From the NCBI GenBank assembly GCA_963700735.1, contig CAVOYR010000007.1, forward strand, positions 62,001 to 126,000: a stretch of DNA of 64,000 bases. The letters are read 5' to 3'. Every line of letters begins with the position of its first letter. Position 1 is the stretch's first letter. The stretch is from Anderseniella sp963700735 (GTDB lineage Bacteria > Pseudomonadota > Alphaproteobacteria > Rhizobiales > Aestuariivirgaceae). Under the pieces are notes generated by a model that saw only the letters and a program-made list of their open reading frames with translations, was not told the DNA's origin and made no database searches. Below are positions 8,271 through 17,697 of the stretch, in pieces. Both the position numbers and the translations under genes were made by a program.

Positions 8271-9391
8271 GTGACAATCTGGCCAATGCCTCCAGGCTGG
8301 TCATCAAGATCGGCTCGGCCATGCTGGTCAACCCTGACGCCAGCCTGCGCCAGGCCTGGCTGGAAGCGCTGGCCAGCGATATCGCGCAAGCCCGCGCCCG
8401 CGGCACGCAGGTTATGGTTGTGTCCTCAGGCGCCATTGCACTGGGCCGCCGGCGGCTGGGTTTTGCCAACGGCCCCCTGAAGCTTGACCAGAGCCAGGCC
8501 GCCGCGTCGGTCGGCCAGATTGCGCTGGCGCAAGCCTGGCAGCAGGCGCTTGGTCAACACGGCATGGTCGCCGCACAGGTGCTGCTGACCCTCACCGACA
8601 CCGAGCAGCGCCGCCGTTACCTCAATGCGCGCGCAACCCTCAACACCCTGCTGCAGGCCGGTGCCGTGCCGGTGATCAACGAGAACGATACCGTCGCCAC
8701 CTCCGAGATCCGCTATGGCGATAATGATCGCCTTGCCGCGCGGGTGAGTTCGATGATGTCTGCAAGCTGCCTTGTCCTGCTGTCCGATATCGACGGGCTC
8801 TATACCGCACCACCCGGCACGCCCGGCGCGCAGTTCGTCGAGCTGATCGAGGATGTGACCGCAGACGTCATCGCCATGGCCGGTGCGCCGGTATCCGGCA
8901 TGGGCTCGGGCGGCATGATTACCAAGATCGAGGCAGCCCGCATTGCAACCGGCGCAGGCGCCAGCATGGTCATCACCTCAGGCCACGAGGACCACCCCTT
9001 GTCGCGTATCCTTTCGGGTGCCCGCGCCACCTGGTTCACCTCTGCCGCCACGCCCTCCACTGCCCGCAAGCGCTGGATTGCCGGTTCGCTTGAGCCCGCT
9101 GGCACGCTGGTGGTGGATGGCGGTGCCGCGACCGCCCTGAGGAAGGGCCGCAGCCTGTTGCCGGCTGGCGTCAGGCAGGTCACCGGCGCGTTCAGCCGGG
9201 GCGACACGGTGTCCGTCGTCACGGAATCAGGAACGGAAATCGCACGCGGCCTCGTTGCCTATGACGCCGCCGATGCCTCCGTCATTGCCGGGCGCAAGTC
9301 GTCGGAAATCGGAACAGTATTGGGTCTGGCCGGGCGCGATGAAATGATCCACCGTGACGACCTGGTGATGACGGGGAAGGACACGGCATGA
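8258..9391 (+). CDS. proB: Glutamate 5-kinase
   Basis: It phosphorylates L-glutamate in the first step of proline synthesis. The protein is 377 aa. The amino-acid-kinase fold shows VIKIGSAML, VVSSGAIALGRRRLGF, NENDTVAT and GMGSGGMITKIEAARIATGAG. A PUA domain occupies the C-terminal 100 or so residues (GTLVVDGGAATALRKGRSLLPAGV). The start is GTG at 8258, inside the end of obgE, with GAGGAAG just upstream. It overlaps proA by 4 bp (ATGA), so both proline genes are likely co-regulated. Confidence 0.96.
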   Translation: MASLSDNLANASRLVIKIGSAMLVNPDASLRQAWLEALASDIAQARARGTQVMVVSSGAIALGRRRLGFANGPLKLDQSQAAASVGQIALAQAWQQALGQHGMVAAQVLLTLTDTEQRRRYLNARATLNTLLQAGAVPVINENDTVATSEIRYGDNDRLAARVSSMMSASCLVLLSDIDGLYTAPPGTPGAQFVELIEDVTADVIAMAGAPVSGMGSGGMITKIEAARIATGAGASMVITSGHEDHPLSRILSGARATWFTSAATPSTARKRWIAGSLEPAGTLVVDGGAATALRKGRSLLPAGVRQVTGAFSRGDTVSVVTESGTEIARGLVAYDAADASVIAGRKSSEIGTVLGLAGRDEMIHRDDLVMTGKDTA

Positions 9392-10668
9392 CGATTACTG
9401 CCAGTGCCGGAACGCTCGAGGCGCAGATGCAGGCGCTTGGAACAGCCGCCCGCGAGGCTGCCCGCGCGCTGGCCATTGCGCCGTCTGACCGGAAGAACGC
9501 CGCCCTTGCCGCCATGGCCAAGGCCATCCGCGCGAACGCGTCCCGGCTCCTCGAAGCCAATGCCCGTGATGTCGAGCGCACGGCTGCGTCCGGCAAGCCG
9601 GCCTCGTTCATCGACCGGCTGACCCTCACGCCTGACCGCATCGAGGCCATGGCCAGGGGACTGGAGGATGTCGCTGTCCTGCCCGACCCGGTCGGCGAGG
9701 TCATGACCCGCTGGCAACGGCCCAATGGACTGGACCTGACCCGCATTCGCGTGCCCATCGGCGTGATCGGCATCATCTACGAAAGCCGTCCCAATGTGAC
9801 CGCCGATGCAGGCGCGCTGGCCATGAAGTCCGGCAATGCCGCCATCCTGCGTGGCGGCTCGGACAGCCACGAAAGCTCCAGCCTGATCGTGGCGTGCCTG
9901 CAGGAAGGCTTGCGTGAGGCAGGCCTTCCAGTTGCTTCAATCCAGATGGTACCAACCGCGGACCGCGCCGCCGTCGGCATGATGCTGCAAGGTCTTGAGG
10001 GCACCATCGACCTGATCGTGCCACGCGGCGGCAAGTCGCTGGTGGCCCGCGTACAGGAAGAAGCCCGCGTGCCGGTATTCGCGCATCTTGAAGGTATCTG
10101 TCACATCTATATCGACAAGGCCGCCAACCTCGACATGGCGGTGAGCGTCATCACCAATGCCAAGATGCGCCGCACCGGCGTATGCGGCGCTGCCGAATGC
10201 CTGCTGTTTCACCGCGATATCGTGGCTTCCCATGCCCCGGATATCATCACGGCACTAACGAATGAGGGCTGCGAAGTTCACGCCGATGAAACCATCATGA
10301 ACGCCAGTTCCGGCACCCGTCCTGCCACCAGTGACGACTGGGGGCACGAGTTCCTTGACGCTGTTATCGCCGCTAAGACCGTGACTGGCCTTGATGACGC
10401 CATGGCCCACATCGCACGCTATGGCTCCAGCCACACCGACTGCATCATCACCGATGACGCCGATGCCGCAGCGCGTTTTCTCAACGAGGTCGACAGCGCC
10501 ATCGTGATGCACAATGCCTCGACCCAGTTCGCCGATGGCGGCGAGTTCGGCTTCGGCGCCGAGATCGGCATTGCCACCGGCAAGCTGCATGCGCGCGGGC
10601 CCGTCGGGCTGGAGCAGCTGACCACCTTCAAGTACCAGGTGCGCGGCACCGGCCAGACCCGGCCATGA
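9388..10668 (+). CDS. proA: Gamma-glutamyl phosphate reductase
   Basis: It reduces glutamyl-5-phosphate to the semialdehyde with NADPH, the second step of proline synthesis. The protein is 426 aa, the usual length. It shows IGVIGIIYESRPNVTADAG, the NAD(P)-binding PRGGKSL region and the catalytic cysteine C266 in TGVCGAAECLL. It is translationally coupled to proB through an ATGA overlap and is followed after 19 bp by nadD. Confidence 0.97.
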   Translation: MTITASAGTLEAQMQALGTAAREAARALAIAPSDRKNAALAAMAKAIRANASRLLEANARDVERTAASGKPASFIDRLTLTPDRIEAMARGLEDVAVLPDPVGEVMTRWQRPNGLDLTRIRVPIGVIGIIYESRPNVTADAGALAMKSGNAAILRGGSDSHESSSLIVACLQEGLREAGLPVASIQMVPTADRAAVGMMLQGLEGTIDLIVPRGGKSLVARVQEEARVPVFAHLEGICHIYIDKAANLDMAVSVITNAKMRRTGVCGAAECLLFHRDIVASHAPDIITALTNEGCEVHADETIMNASSGTRPATSDDWGHEFLDAVIAAKTVTGLDDAMAHIARYGSSHTDCIITDDADAAARFLNEVDSAIVMHNASTQFADGGEFGFGAEIGIATGKLHARGPVGLEQLTTFKYQVRGTGQTRP

Positions 10669-10687
10669 CACGCCCGGCATCATCATC

Positions 10688-11296
10688 ATGACACTGATAT
10701 CCACGCTTTACTCGCTGCCCCGGATCAGCGGCCGCCGCATCGGCCTGTTCGGCGGCTCGTTCAATCCCGCCCACGAGGGTCATGTCGCCGTCTCACGCGA
10801 GGCGCTGAAACGGCTGCAGCTCGACGAGATCTGGTGGATGGTATCGCCGCAAAACCCGCTCAAGGACAAGGCGGACACGGCTGACTTCCAGCAGCGGCTA
10901 GCCCACGCCCGCGCGCTGGCCAGCCATCCGCGCATGCACGTCACCGGCATGGAAGCACGCCTTGGCACCCGCACCACCGCCCAGACCTTCGCAGCCCTGC
11001 AACCGATGTTCGAGCGCGGGAACTTCGTCTGGATCATGGGCGCTGACAGCTTTGCGGGGCTGCATCACTGGAACGACTGGCGCGAGATACCTGCCACCTT
11101 GCCACTGGCGGTGTTCGCCCGGCCCGGCTGGTCGCTGAAGGCGCTGGGCTCGCCTGCCGCCCGGTTGCTGGAAGGCCACCGCCTCGACGCTTGCGATGCC
11201 GCCCTGCTTGCAGGCGAGAAGGCCCCGGCCTGGGTGTTTCTGGACATGCCCTTGCGGCACGAAAGTTCAACGGCGATCAGGTCACGTCCAGCTTGA
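10688..11296 (+). CDS. nadD: Nicotinate-nucleotide adenylyltransferase
   Basis: It adenylates nicotinate mononucleotide to deamido-NAD. The protein is 202 aa. The nucleotidyltransferase signature GLFGGSFNPAHEGH contains the HxGH motif. WWMVSPQNPLK, IMGADSFAGLHHWNDW and the C-terminal SSTAIRSR match the family (the last corresponds to the usual STxIR). It lies between proA and rsfS, a common order in Hyphomicrobiales. Confidence 0.95.
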   Translation: MTLISTLYSLPRISGRRIGLFGGSFNPAHEGHVAVSREALKRLQLDEIWWMVSPQNPLKDKADTADFQQRLAHARALASHPRMHVTGMEARLGTRTTAQTFAALQPMFERGNFVWIMGADSFAGLHHWNDWREIPATLPLAVFARPGWSLKALGSPAARLLEGHRLDACDAALLAGEKAPAWVFLDMPLRHESSTAIRSRPA

Positions 11297-11457
11297 TTTC
11301 ACACGCTGTCATGCTTACGTCATGGGCGTTGGGTTGAATCACTGGCGTAATCGGCGTAGCATTTGAGTCGCTTAAGTCCAATGTCCAACGGAACAAGGCA
11401 AACCGCACACCGTGCAGCCAGACCGTACACAACCGATTTCTGCCAGGCCGCTCAAAG

Positions 11458-11910
11458 GTGCCGCCTGCAGCCATCATGAGGACCAAACCACTGACTACTC
11501 AAGCAATGCGTAGCGGCTCGCAATCGACAGCCGCTAAACCCTCCGCTGTGCGCAGCCGCAGCAAAGCCAAGCCATCCCTCGAAAAGCTGGTCCTGTCGTC
11601 CCTCGAAGATGCAAAGGCCGAAGACGTTGTCACCATCGACCTGCAGAACAAGGCAGCGCTGGCAGACAGCATGATCGTTGCGTCCGGCCGGTCCAACCGG
11701 CACGTCGCCGCGATCATCGACCAGCTGACCGACGCGCTGAAGGAGGCCGGCTACAAGGACCTCGCCGTTGAAGGCATGCCCCATTGTGACTGGGTCGTGC
11801 TTGATGCTGGCGATGTCATCGTGCACGTCTTCAGGCCGGAAGTGCGGACGTTCTACAACATCGAGAAGTTGTGGTCGCCCAACGCACCCGCAGATACGTC
11901 GCTGGCCTGA
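11458..11910 (+). CDS. rsfS: Ribosomal silencing factor RsfS
   Basis: It binds L14 on the 50S subunit and blocks subunit joining when nutrients fall. The product is up to 150 aa. The conserved core begins near residue 40 (SLEKLVLSSLEDAKAEDVVTIDL) and contains ADSMIVASGRSNRHV, HCDWVVLDAGDVIVHVF and FYNIEKLW. The first 40 residues are basic, low-complexity and uncertain: ATG at 11476 or 11506 could be the true start. rlmH follows after 65 bp. Confidence 0.93.
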   Translation: MPPAAIMRTKPLTTQAMRSGSQSTAAKPSAVRSRSKAKPSLEKLVLSSLEDAKAEDVVTIDLQNKAALADSMIVASGRSNRHVAAIIDQLTDALKEAGYKDLAVEGMPHCDWVVLDAGDVIVHVFRPEVRTFYNIEKLWSPNAPADTSLA

Positions 11911-11975
11911 GGCTATCGGCTGCCGACAGGCTGGTTGCCCGCCTGCCCCCGAGCTGGTGAACGGGAGCATTCGCC

Positions 11976-12458
11976 GTGAAACTGATCGTGGCCGCCATCG
12001 GCCGGATGAAGTCCGGTCCTGAAGCTGACCTGCTGGACACCTACATGACCCGCGCGCGCCAGCAGGGCCGCAGCGCCGGCATAACCTCGATTGCCGTGGG
12101 CGATCATGCCGAAAGCCGCAAGTCGTCCGCCGCCAGCCGCCAGGCCGAGGAAGCCGCCATCCTGCTTGATGCCGTGCCTGACGGAGCGTGTATTGTGGTG
12201 CTGGATGAAAGGGGCGACAACCTGTCCAGTGAACAGTTTGCCGCCCTCATTGGCCGTGAACTCGCCTCAGGCACCAGCGATCTTGCGTTTTGCATCGGCG
12301 GGCCGGACGGGCACGGCGATGCCATGCGCGCTGCTGCCCGCCACACCATCAGCCTGGGCCGCATGACCTGGCCCCACAAGCTGGCCCGTGCACTTTTGGC
12401 CGAGCAGATTTACCGGGCAGTCACCATTTTGGTTAATCATCCGTATCACCGAGATTGA
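11976..12458 (+). CDS. rlmH: 23S rRNA pseudouridine-1915 N3-methyltransferase
   Basis: This SPOUT methyltransferase modifies helix 69 of 23S rRNA. The protein is 160 aa with the knotted-site motifs FCIGGPDGHG and the C-terminal HKLARALLAEQIYRA...HPYHRD. The start is GTG at 11976 with ACGGGAGC upstream; MKLIVAAIGRMKSGPE is the expected N-terminus. It is part of the nadD-rsfS-rlmH-envC-ctpA string. Confidence 0.96.
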   Translation: MKLIVAAIGRMKSGPEADLLDTYMTRARQQGRSAGITSIAVGDHAESRKSSAASRQAEEAAILLDAVPDGACIVVLDERGDNLSSEQFAALIGRELASGTSDLAFCIGGPDGHGDAMRAAARHTISLGRMTWPHKLARALLAEQIYRAVTILVNHPYHRD

Positions 12459-12544
12459 TGATTCTGTCCGCCGCACCCTGTTTCACCATGTTCTGGCTGG
12501 TGATGGGGTGCCGCCTTTGCCGGAAAGAGCCCGTTCACGTGCTC

Positions 12545-13960
12545 ATGCGCCTTGACCACCGCATTGCCAGCCTTGCAGCAGCAGCACTGTTGCTGGCGTC
12601 CGCGCATGCGGTTTCGGCGCAAACTTCTGCAAACAGCAATGAGAATGACGAGCTGCGCATCATTGAGCGCCAGATCGACAATGCCCGCAGCCGCACCGCC
12701 GCGCTTGATCGCGAACGCGAGGCCCTGCAGGCGGAAATGGCCACCGTGTCCGACCGGCTGGTGGCACTGGCCGGCAACATCCAGGCTGGTGAAGGCCGCA
12801 TCAGCGAGAGCGAGAAGAAGCTCGCCCGGCTGGCCGAACAGGAAACCGGGCTTCGCGCCAATCTGACCCAGCGCCGTGCTGCCCTGGCCGAGTTGCTGGC
12901 CGGGTTGCAGCGGCTGGAACGCAATCCGCCGCCACCGCTCGCCGTGGAACCGTCAGATGCCCGCCGCGCCGTGCGCGGCTCGCTGCTGTTCGGCTCCATC
13001 GTGCCCACCCTGAACGGTCAGGCCGCACGCCTTGCCCGTGAGCTGGCAGAACTGGACGCCGTGCGCCAGCGCATCATCGCCACGCGCAAGGAACTGGACG
13101 GCCAGGTGGCCAACCTGGCACCTGCCCGCGCCGAACTGGAGGAACTGCTCAAGCGCAAGAAGCAGTTGTTGTCCAGGACCGAAGCCGAGCTTGCCGCAGA
13201 GCGCGAGCGCGCCGAAAATCTTGCCCGCAAGGCCGCCGACATTCGCCAGCTCCTCGCACAACTGGCCGAGGACCGCCGCAAGGCCGAAATCGCCCGCCAG
13301 GAAGAGGAAGCCCGGCTTGCCGCAGAGGCAGAGGCTGCCCGCGTGGCTGCCGCAGCCGAGGCCGCACGCCTGTCCGAGGAGCAGCGCGAAGCCGCCCTGC
13401 GCAAGGCCGAGGCCGAACAGCAGGCGCGCGAAGCCGAGGAAAAGCGCCGCCTTGCTGCACTCAACCCGGCGCCACCTCGTGACAGCGTCCGGTTTGCGAA
13501 ATCTGTCGGCAAGCTGGCCTGGCCCGCACAAGGCGAACGGGTCCGGCAATTTGGCGACAAGAACGGCTTCGGCGGCACCTCCGAGGGCATCTTCATAGCC
13601 ACCGGCAAGCAGGCCCAGATCACCACGCCCGCTGACGGCGCGGTGGAGTTTGCGGGTGAGTTTCGCAGCTACGGCAAGCTGGTTATCATCAATGTCGGCG
13701 ACGGTTACCACTTGTTGCTGGCGGGGTTACACACCATTTCTGTAACAACCGGCCAGAAGCTCGCTGCTGGAGAGCCGGTCGGCAGCATGGGCGAGCACCC
13801 GGCTCGCGGAACTTTGATCGGTGACCGCGTAGACGATCCCCGGCCCATCCTGTACGTAGAATTGAGAAATGGCGCAGATGCCATTAATTCTTCGCAATGG
13901 TGGCAGAAATCTAAGGCGAAGGCCGCCCTGCGCCGCAATGATGGCGGAAAAGAAGGCTAG
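12545..13960 (+). CDS. envC: EnvC-like murein hydrolase activator (coiled coil + degenerate LytM)
   Basis: This is a periplasmic protein with a signal peptide (MRLDHRIASLAAAALLLASAHAVSAQ). Long coiled coil covers about residues 35-330, very rich in Ala, Glu and Arg. A C-terminal M23/LytM-like domain follows from about 350 (QGERVRQFGDKNGFGG to LYVELRNG). The zinc ligands of active M23 enzymes are not where expected: the HxxxD site reads TSEGI and the HLH site reads ILY. Catalysis is therefore unlikely, as in E. coli EnvC, which activates amidases. ATG 12545 is preferred because the signal peptide begins there; an earlier in-frame ATG at 12455 would add a 30-aa Cys-rich leader. ctpA lies 87 bp downstream. 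Confidence 0.88.
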   Translation: MRLDHRIASLAAAALLLASAHAVSAQTSANSNENDELRIIERQIDNARSRTAALDREREALQAEMATVSDRLVALAGNIQAGEGRISESEKKLARLAEQETGLRANLTQRRAALAELLAGLQRLERNPPPPLAVEPSDARRAVRGSLLFGSIVPTLNGQAARLARELAELDAVRQRIIATRKELDGQVANLAPARAELEELLKRKKQLLSRTEAELAAERERAENLARKAADIRQLLAQLAEDRRKAEIARQEEEARLAAEAEAARVAAAAEAARLSEEQREAALRKAEAEQQAREAEEKRRLAALNPAPPRDSVRFAKSVGKLAWPAQGERVRQFGDKNGFGGTSEGIFIATGKQAQITTPADGAVEFAGEFRSYGKLVIINVGDGYHLLLAGLHTISVTTGQKLAAGEPVGSMGEHPARGTLIGDRVDDPRPILYVELRNGADAINSSQWWQKSKAKAALRRNDGGKEG

Positions 13961-13984
13961 CGAAGCGAACTCGCGCGGGCTAGC
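13956..13984 (+). terminator. Weak stem-loop overlapping the envC stop
   Basis: Two GCTAGC hexamers, each self-complementary, enclose GCGA/TCGC arms, and ATTT follows. It begins at the envC stop codon. It may attenuate rather than stop transcription into ctpA. Confidence 0.25.
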
Positions 13985-14047
13985 ATTTACCCATTGAACG
14001 CGATCCCCCGCTTTATCGGCGCCGGATCAATCTGAAAGCGGAAGCTG

Positions 14048-15386
14048 ATGCACAAGACAAATCTGAAAATTGCTGGAGCCTTCCTGCTTGGAGCCGTGGC
14101 TGCAAGCGGCGGCTGGCTTTCCCTCAACCAGGCCAGCGCCTCCAATCAGGACACCTACCGCTACCTCAACCTGTTCGGTGATGTGTTTGACCGCGTCCGC
14201 GCCGATTACGTGGAAGAGCCGGACTTCTGAAAAGCTCATCGACACCGCGATCAATGGCATGCTGTCCGGCCTCGACCCCCATTCGAGCTACATGAACCCC
14301 AAGCGGTTCAAGGACATGCAGGTGCAGACCCGCGGTGAGTTCGGCGGCCTCGGCATCGAAGTCACCATGGAAAACGAAGTGGTGAAGGTGGTCTCGCCGA
14401 TCGACGACACCCCTGCCCAGAAGGCCGGCATCCTTGCCAATGACCTGATCACGCACATTGACGGCAAGGAAGTGCGCGGCATGAACCTCAACGAAGCCGT
14501 CGACAAGATGCGAGGCAAGGTTGGCTCACCCATCCTGCTCACCATCGTGCGCAAGGGCTCCACGGCCGCCTTTGACGTCGAGGTGGTACGCGACATCATC
14601 AAGATCCGTGCTGTCCGCTTCAACGTGGAACGCGACGATGTCGGCTACATCCGCATATCGTCCTTCAACGACCAGACCCAGGAAAACCTCGACAAGGCGA
14701 TTGCCAAGATCAAGGAACAGACCGGCGACAAGCTGAAGGGCTACGTTATCGACCTGCGCAACAACCCGGGCGGGCTGCTGAACCAGGCAATATCGGTTTC
14801 CGACACCTTCCTCGATCGCGGCGTCATCGTGTCGACGCGCGGCCGAAATGGGGCCGAGACCGACCGGTCGACGGCTGCTGCCGGAGATGCAACCGACGGC
14901 AAGAAGGTTGTGGTGCTGATCAACGGCGGCTCTGCTTCAGCCTCGGAAATCGTTGCCGGGGCCCTGCAGGACCACCAGCGCGCAACCATCCTCGGCACAA
15001 GGTCGTTCGGCAAGGGCTCGGTGCAGACCATCATTCCGCTCGGCTCCGAAGGGGCAATCCGGCTCACCACGGCGCGGTACTACACCCCGTCCAACATCTC
15101 GATCCAGGCCAAGGGTATCGTGCCTGACATCGTGATCGAGCAGGAACTGCCCGAAGAGCTGAAGGCACAGGCCCAGCGCACCACGTCGGAAGCAAGCCTG
15201 CGCGGTCACCTGTCCGGTGGCGACGAGCAGGAAGAGACCGGGTCATCGTCCTATGTCCCCGAGGACAAGGAGAAGGACCTGCAACTGAAGGCCGCAATCG
15301 ACATTCTCGATGGCAAGACGGTGAACCCGTCGCCACAGAAGGCTGAAGCCGCCAAGAAGGACGAACCGGCAACCAGCGCCAATTGA
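14048..15386 (+). CDS. ctpA: Carboxy-terminal processing protease (S41), frameshifted near the 5' end
   Basis: This periplasmic serine protease has an N-terminal signal or anchor (MHKTNLKIAGAFLLGAVAASGGWL), a PDZ domain (EFGGLGIEVTMENEVVKVVSPIDDTPA) and an S41 catalytic core. The core shows DLRNNPGGLL, GGSASASEIVAGALQDHQRA (nucleophile Ser) and GTRSFGKGSVQ (general-base Lys). The frame breaks at 14225. The sequence reads gac-ttc-tga, and removing one t gives EEPDSEKLIDTAINGML, the expected family sequence. Repaired length is 445 aa. The envC-ctpA pairing fits cell-wall hydrolase control. The insertion may be a sequencing error, since the rest is intact. Confidence 0.9.
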
Positions 15387-15427
15387 TACTGGCTGCTCCG
15401 GTCTTCCGCCGGTCAGCACACTGCACC

Positions 15428-15465
15428 CGGGCATCGGCTCATCATGGCCGGTGCCCGTATTGTTT
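15428..15465 (+). terminator. Stem-loop terminator after ctpA
   Basis: CGGGCATCGGC pairs with GCCGGTGCCCG over 11 positions (one G-U) with an 8-nt loop, followed by TATTGTTT. It ends the long + strand run that started at rplU or obgE. The next gene begins at 15593. Confidence 0.7.
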
Positions 15466-15592
15466 CAGCCATTGCTTGCAGCGACTTGGAACAAAATCAG
15501 GGTATAGTTCCAGCCGAATCAGGTGATTCGAAATTCCGGCGGGTCAAGGGCCGGACGGCGCACTTCCTCTGGGGCATGAGAGCTGTACACGC

Positions 15593-16930
15593 ATGGACGA
15601 TGAACTTCGACAACCGCTGAAGCGGCGCTCGTTCCTGTCACGGCTGGTGTCGGCACGGCCATCCACGCTGCGGGCAACCACGGTGGGCTGCATCGTTGCG
15701 CTGGCGGGCGTGGGCGTGTGGGCAGTTGCCTCGCACGAACCCTATGGTGGCGAACCCGTCGTCCACATGCAGATCGATACGTCCGATCCGATCGTGACCT
15801 CGTCCCTCAACAAGTCCGAACAACCAGCCGACCCGTTGCAGGCCGGGGCTGAGGCAGCTCCGGCACCCGAGGACGACGAGGCCCCGATGGACATCGGTGC
15901 CAACACCGAAGTGATCGACCTGAGCAACCTGTCCGTCTCGAGCGATCGCAACGACAGCGGTGAATCCGATCTTGACCGCCGCCGCCGCGAAGTGGCCGAG
16001 AACAACCGCGTCCGCGATGAACCGGCTGCCGATAGTCCGGCAGGCGCGATCTCCATTGACGACCTTCCCGTCACCCGTGACGGCGAGGTACGCACCGCAT
16101 TTGCGCCGGGCCGCGCCATGGCACTGGTTCCGGCCCCCGTGGCCCGCATTACCGGCGATGGACCGCACGGCCCACTACCCGTCGTCGCCAAGGATGGCGC
16201 ACGCGCCGCAACCCTGTATGCCCGCCCCGTGTCGCGCGAACAGGCCGACGCGCAGATGCCGAAGATCGCCTTGCTGATCGGCGGCATGGGCCTCAACCCG
16301 GAGTTCACGCGCTCAGCCATCAACAAGTTGCCCCCCGAGGTCACGCTGGCGTTTGCACCCTATGGGGAAAACCTGCAGGAGCTGGCCAATACCGCGCGGG
16401 CGCAGGGCCACGAGTTGTTCATCCAGTTGCCGATGGAGCCGTTCGGCTATCCCTCGGTCAACCCGGGTCCGCATACCCTGCTGAGCGCCGCACCGGCACC
16501 GCAGAACCTCGACAGCCTCTTTTGGCACCTGGGCCGCTTCACCGGCTATGCCGGCGTCACCAATTATCTGGGTGCCCAGTTCGCCTCGAACGAACAGGCC
16601 TTCGGTCCGGTGCTGAAGGAACTGGGCCGCCGCGGCCTGGTGTACGTTGATGACGGCAGCAAGGGCTTGTCGAAGGCCACCAGCATTGCCAGCCAGTATG
16701 GCCTGCCCGCCGGCTCCGCATCGGTGTCGCTGGACGGTGACAGCCCGGAAGCCGTGGCGGTCGCCCTGCAGCGGCTTGAGGCACTCGCCGCCAGAACGGG
16801 CTTCGCCATCGGTACCGGTGCAGGCCTGCCGCACACGATCACGGTGATCGAGGAATGGTCGCGCACCCTTGGCGGGCGCCAGATCATGCTTGTGCCGGTG
16901 TCTGCTGCCTTTGCCAGCAAGCGCGGATGA
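15593..16930 (+). CDS. Divergent polysaccharide deacetylase family protein (YibQ-like)
   Basis: The protein is 445 aa. Residues about 28-48 form one membrane helix (TTVGCIVALAGVGVWAVAS), followed by a long acidic, disordered linker and a C-terminal NodB-related domain from about 222. That domain shows KIALLIGGMGLNPEFT, LAFAPYG, FIQLPMEPFGYPSVNPGP, TNYLGAQFAS and YVDDGS. The family is cell-envelope associated but has no firmly known substrate. Its stop overlaps the rppH start (ATGA), so the two are co-translated. It follows ctpA, as in many alphaproteobacteria. Confidence 0.88.
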   Translation: MDDELRQPLKRRSFLSRLVSARPSTLRATTVGCIVALAGVGVWAVASHEPYGGEPVVHMQIDTSDPIVTSSLNKSEQPADPLQAGAEAAPAPEDDEAPMDIGANTEVIDLSNLSVSSDRNDSGESDLDRRRREVAENNRVRDEPAADSPAGAISIDDLPVTRDGEVRTAFAPGRAMALVPAPVARITGDGPHGPLPVVAKDGARAATLYARPVSREQADAQMPKIALLIGGMGLNPEFTRSAINKLPPEVTLAFAPYGENLQELANTARAQGHELFIQLPMEPFGYPSVNPGPHTLLSAAPAPQNLDSLFWHLGRFTGYAGVTNYLGAQFASNEQAFGPVLKELGRRGLVYVDDGSKGLSKATSIASQYGLPAGSASVSLDGDSPEAVAVALQRLEALAARTGFAIGTGAGLPHTITVIEEWSRTLGGRQIMLVPVSAAFASKRG

Positions 16931-17475
16931 CGGCACAGGCGATGGGCAAGGACATGCACGGCAGGTCCGCCGAAGAACTGGCCCGGCTGCCCTACCGGCC
17001 TTGCGTCGGCGTCATGCTGATCAACCGCGAGGGCAAGGTGTGGATCGGCCGCCGCATCGTCCAGCCGGACGATGACGAGGCTGCACGCGGCGATGCGAAG
17101 TGGTGGCAGATGCCGCAGGGTGGCATCGACGACGGCGAAGACATTGAGGCAGCCGCGCTGCGCGAGCTCACCGAGGAGACCGGCGTCCGCTCAGCAAGCA
17201 TCATCGAACAGGCTCCGGACTGGTTGACCTACGACCTGCCGGAGCACCTGCTCGGCATCGCCTGGAAGGGCCGGTTCCGCGGCCAGATGCAGATCTGGGT
17301 GGCCTGCCGGTTTGAAGGTGATGACGCGGAGATCGATATCTCCGGCGTTGGCCACAAGGCCGAGTTTGACGACTGGCGCTGGGCGTCAATGGACGAACTG
17401 GAAAGCCTGATCGTGCCGTTCAAGCGCGATGTCTACCTGCAGGTGGTCAAGACCTTCCGGCACCTTGGGAGTTGA
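16927..17475 (+). CDS. rppH: RNA pyrophosphohydrolase (Nudix)
   Basis: It removes pyrophosphate from 5'-triphosphorylated RNA and so starts mRNA decay. The Nudix box is GGIDDGEDIEAAALRELTEETG. LPYRPCVGVMLINREGKVWIGRR and WWQMPQGG match RppH rather than general Nudix enzymes. ATG at 16927 overlaps the preceding stop, giving 182 aa; an ATG at 16942 is an alternative. A longer frame upstream lies entirely inside the previous gene and was not used. Confidence 0.95.
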   Translation: MTAQAMGKDMHGRSAEELARLPYRPCVGVMLINREGKVWIGRRIVQPDDDEAARGDAKWWQMPQGGIDDGEDIEAAALRELTEETGVRSASIIEQAPDWLTYDLPEHLLGIAWKGRFRGQMQIWVACRFEGDDAEIDISGVGHKAEFDDWRWASMDELESLIVPFKRDVYLQVVKTFRHLGS

Positions 17476-17478
17476 CTC

Positions 17479-17697
17479 ATGTCCATCGCACGCATGGTCG
17501 AAATTTCAATGTATGTGTCGGGCTTCGTGCTGATGGCAGCCATCGTTTATGCAAGACCGCTGGGCAACGTGTTCGACTTCGTCCTGGGCTTTGCCGTGTT
17601 TCTCGTTGAGGTCGCGGTCGGCGTCTATGTGGGCCGCCTGTTGCGGGCTGGCGAGGCAGCCGCCGCAAGTGCTGACAAATCTGACAAGCGCCGCTAG
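17479..17697 (+). CDS. Small two-helix membrane protein, unknown
   Basis: The protein is 72 aa. Two hydrophobic segments are visible at about 10-27 (MYVSGFVLMAAIVYARP) and 30-53 (NVFDFVLGFAVFLVEVAVGVYVG), then a polar basic tail. It begins 3 bp after rppH and is probably in the same transcript. Its TAG stop interlocks with the stop of the convergent methyltransferase gene. I do not recognise a family. Confidence 0.6.
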   Translation: MSIARMVEISMYVSGFVLMAAIVYARPLGNVFDFVLGFAVFLVEVAVGVYVGRLLRAGEAAAASADKSDKRR

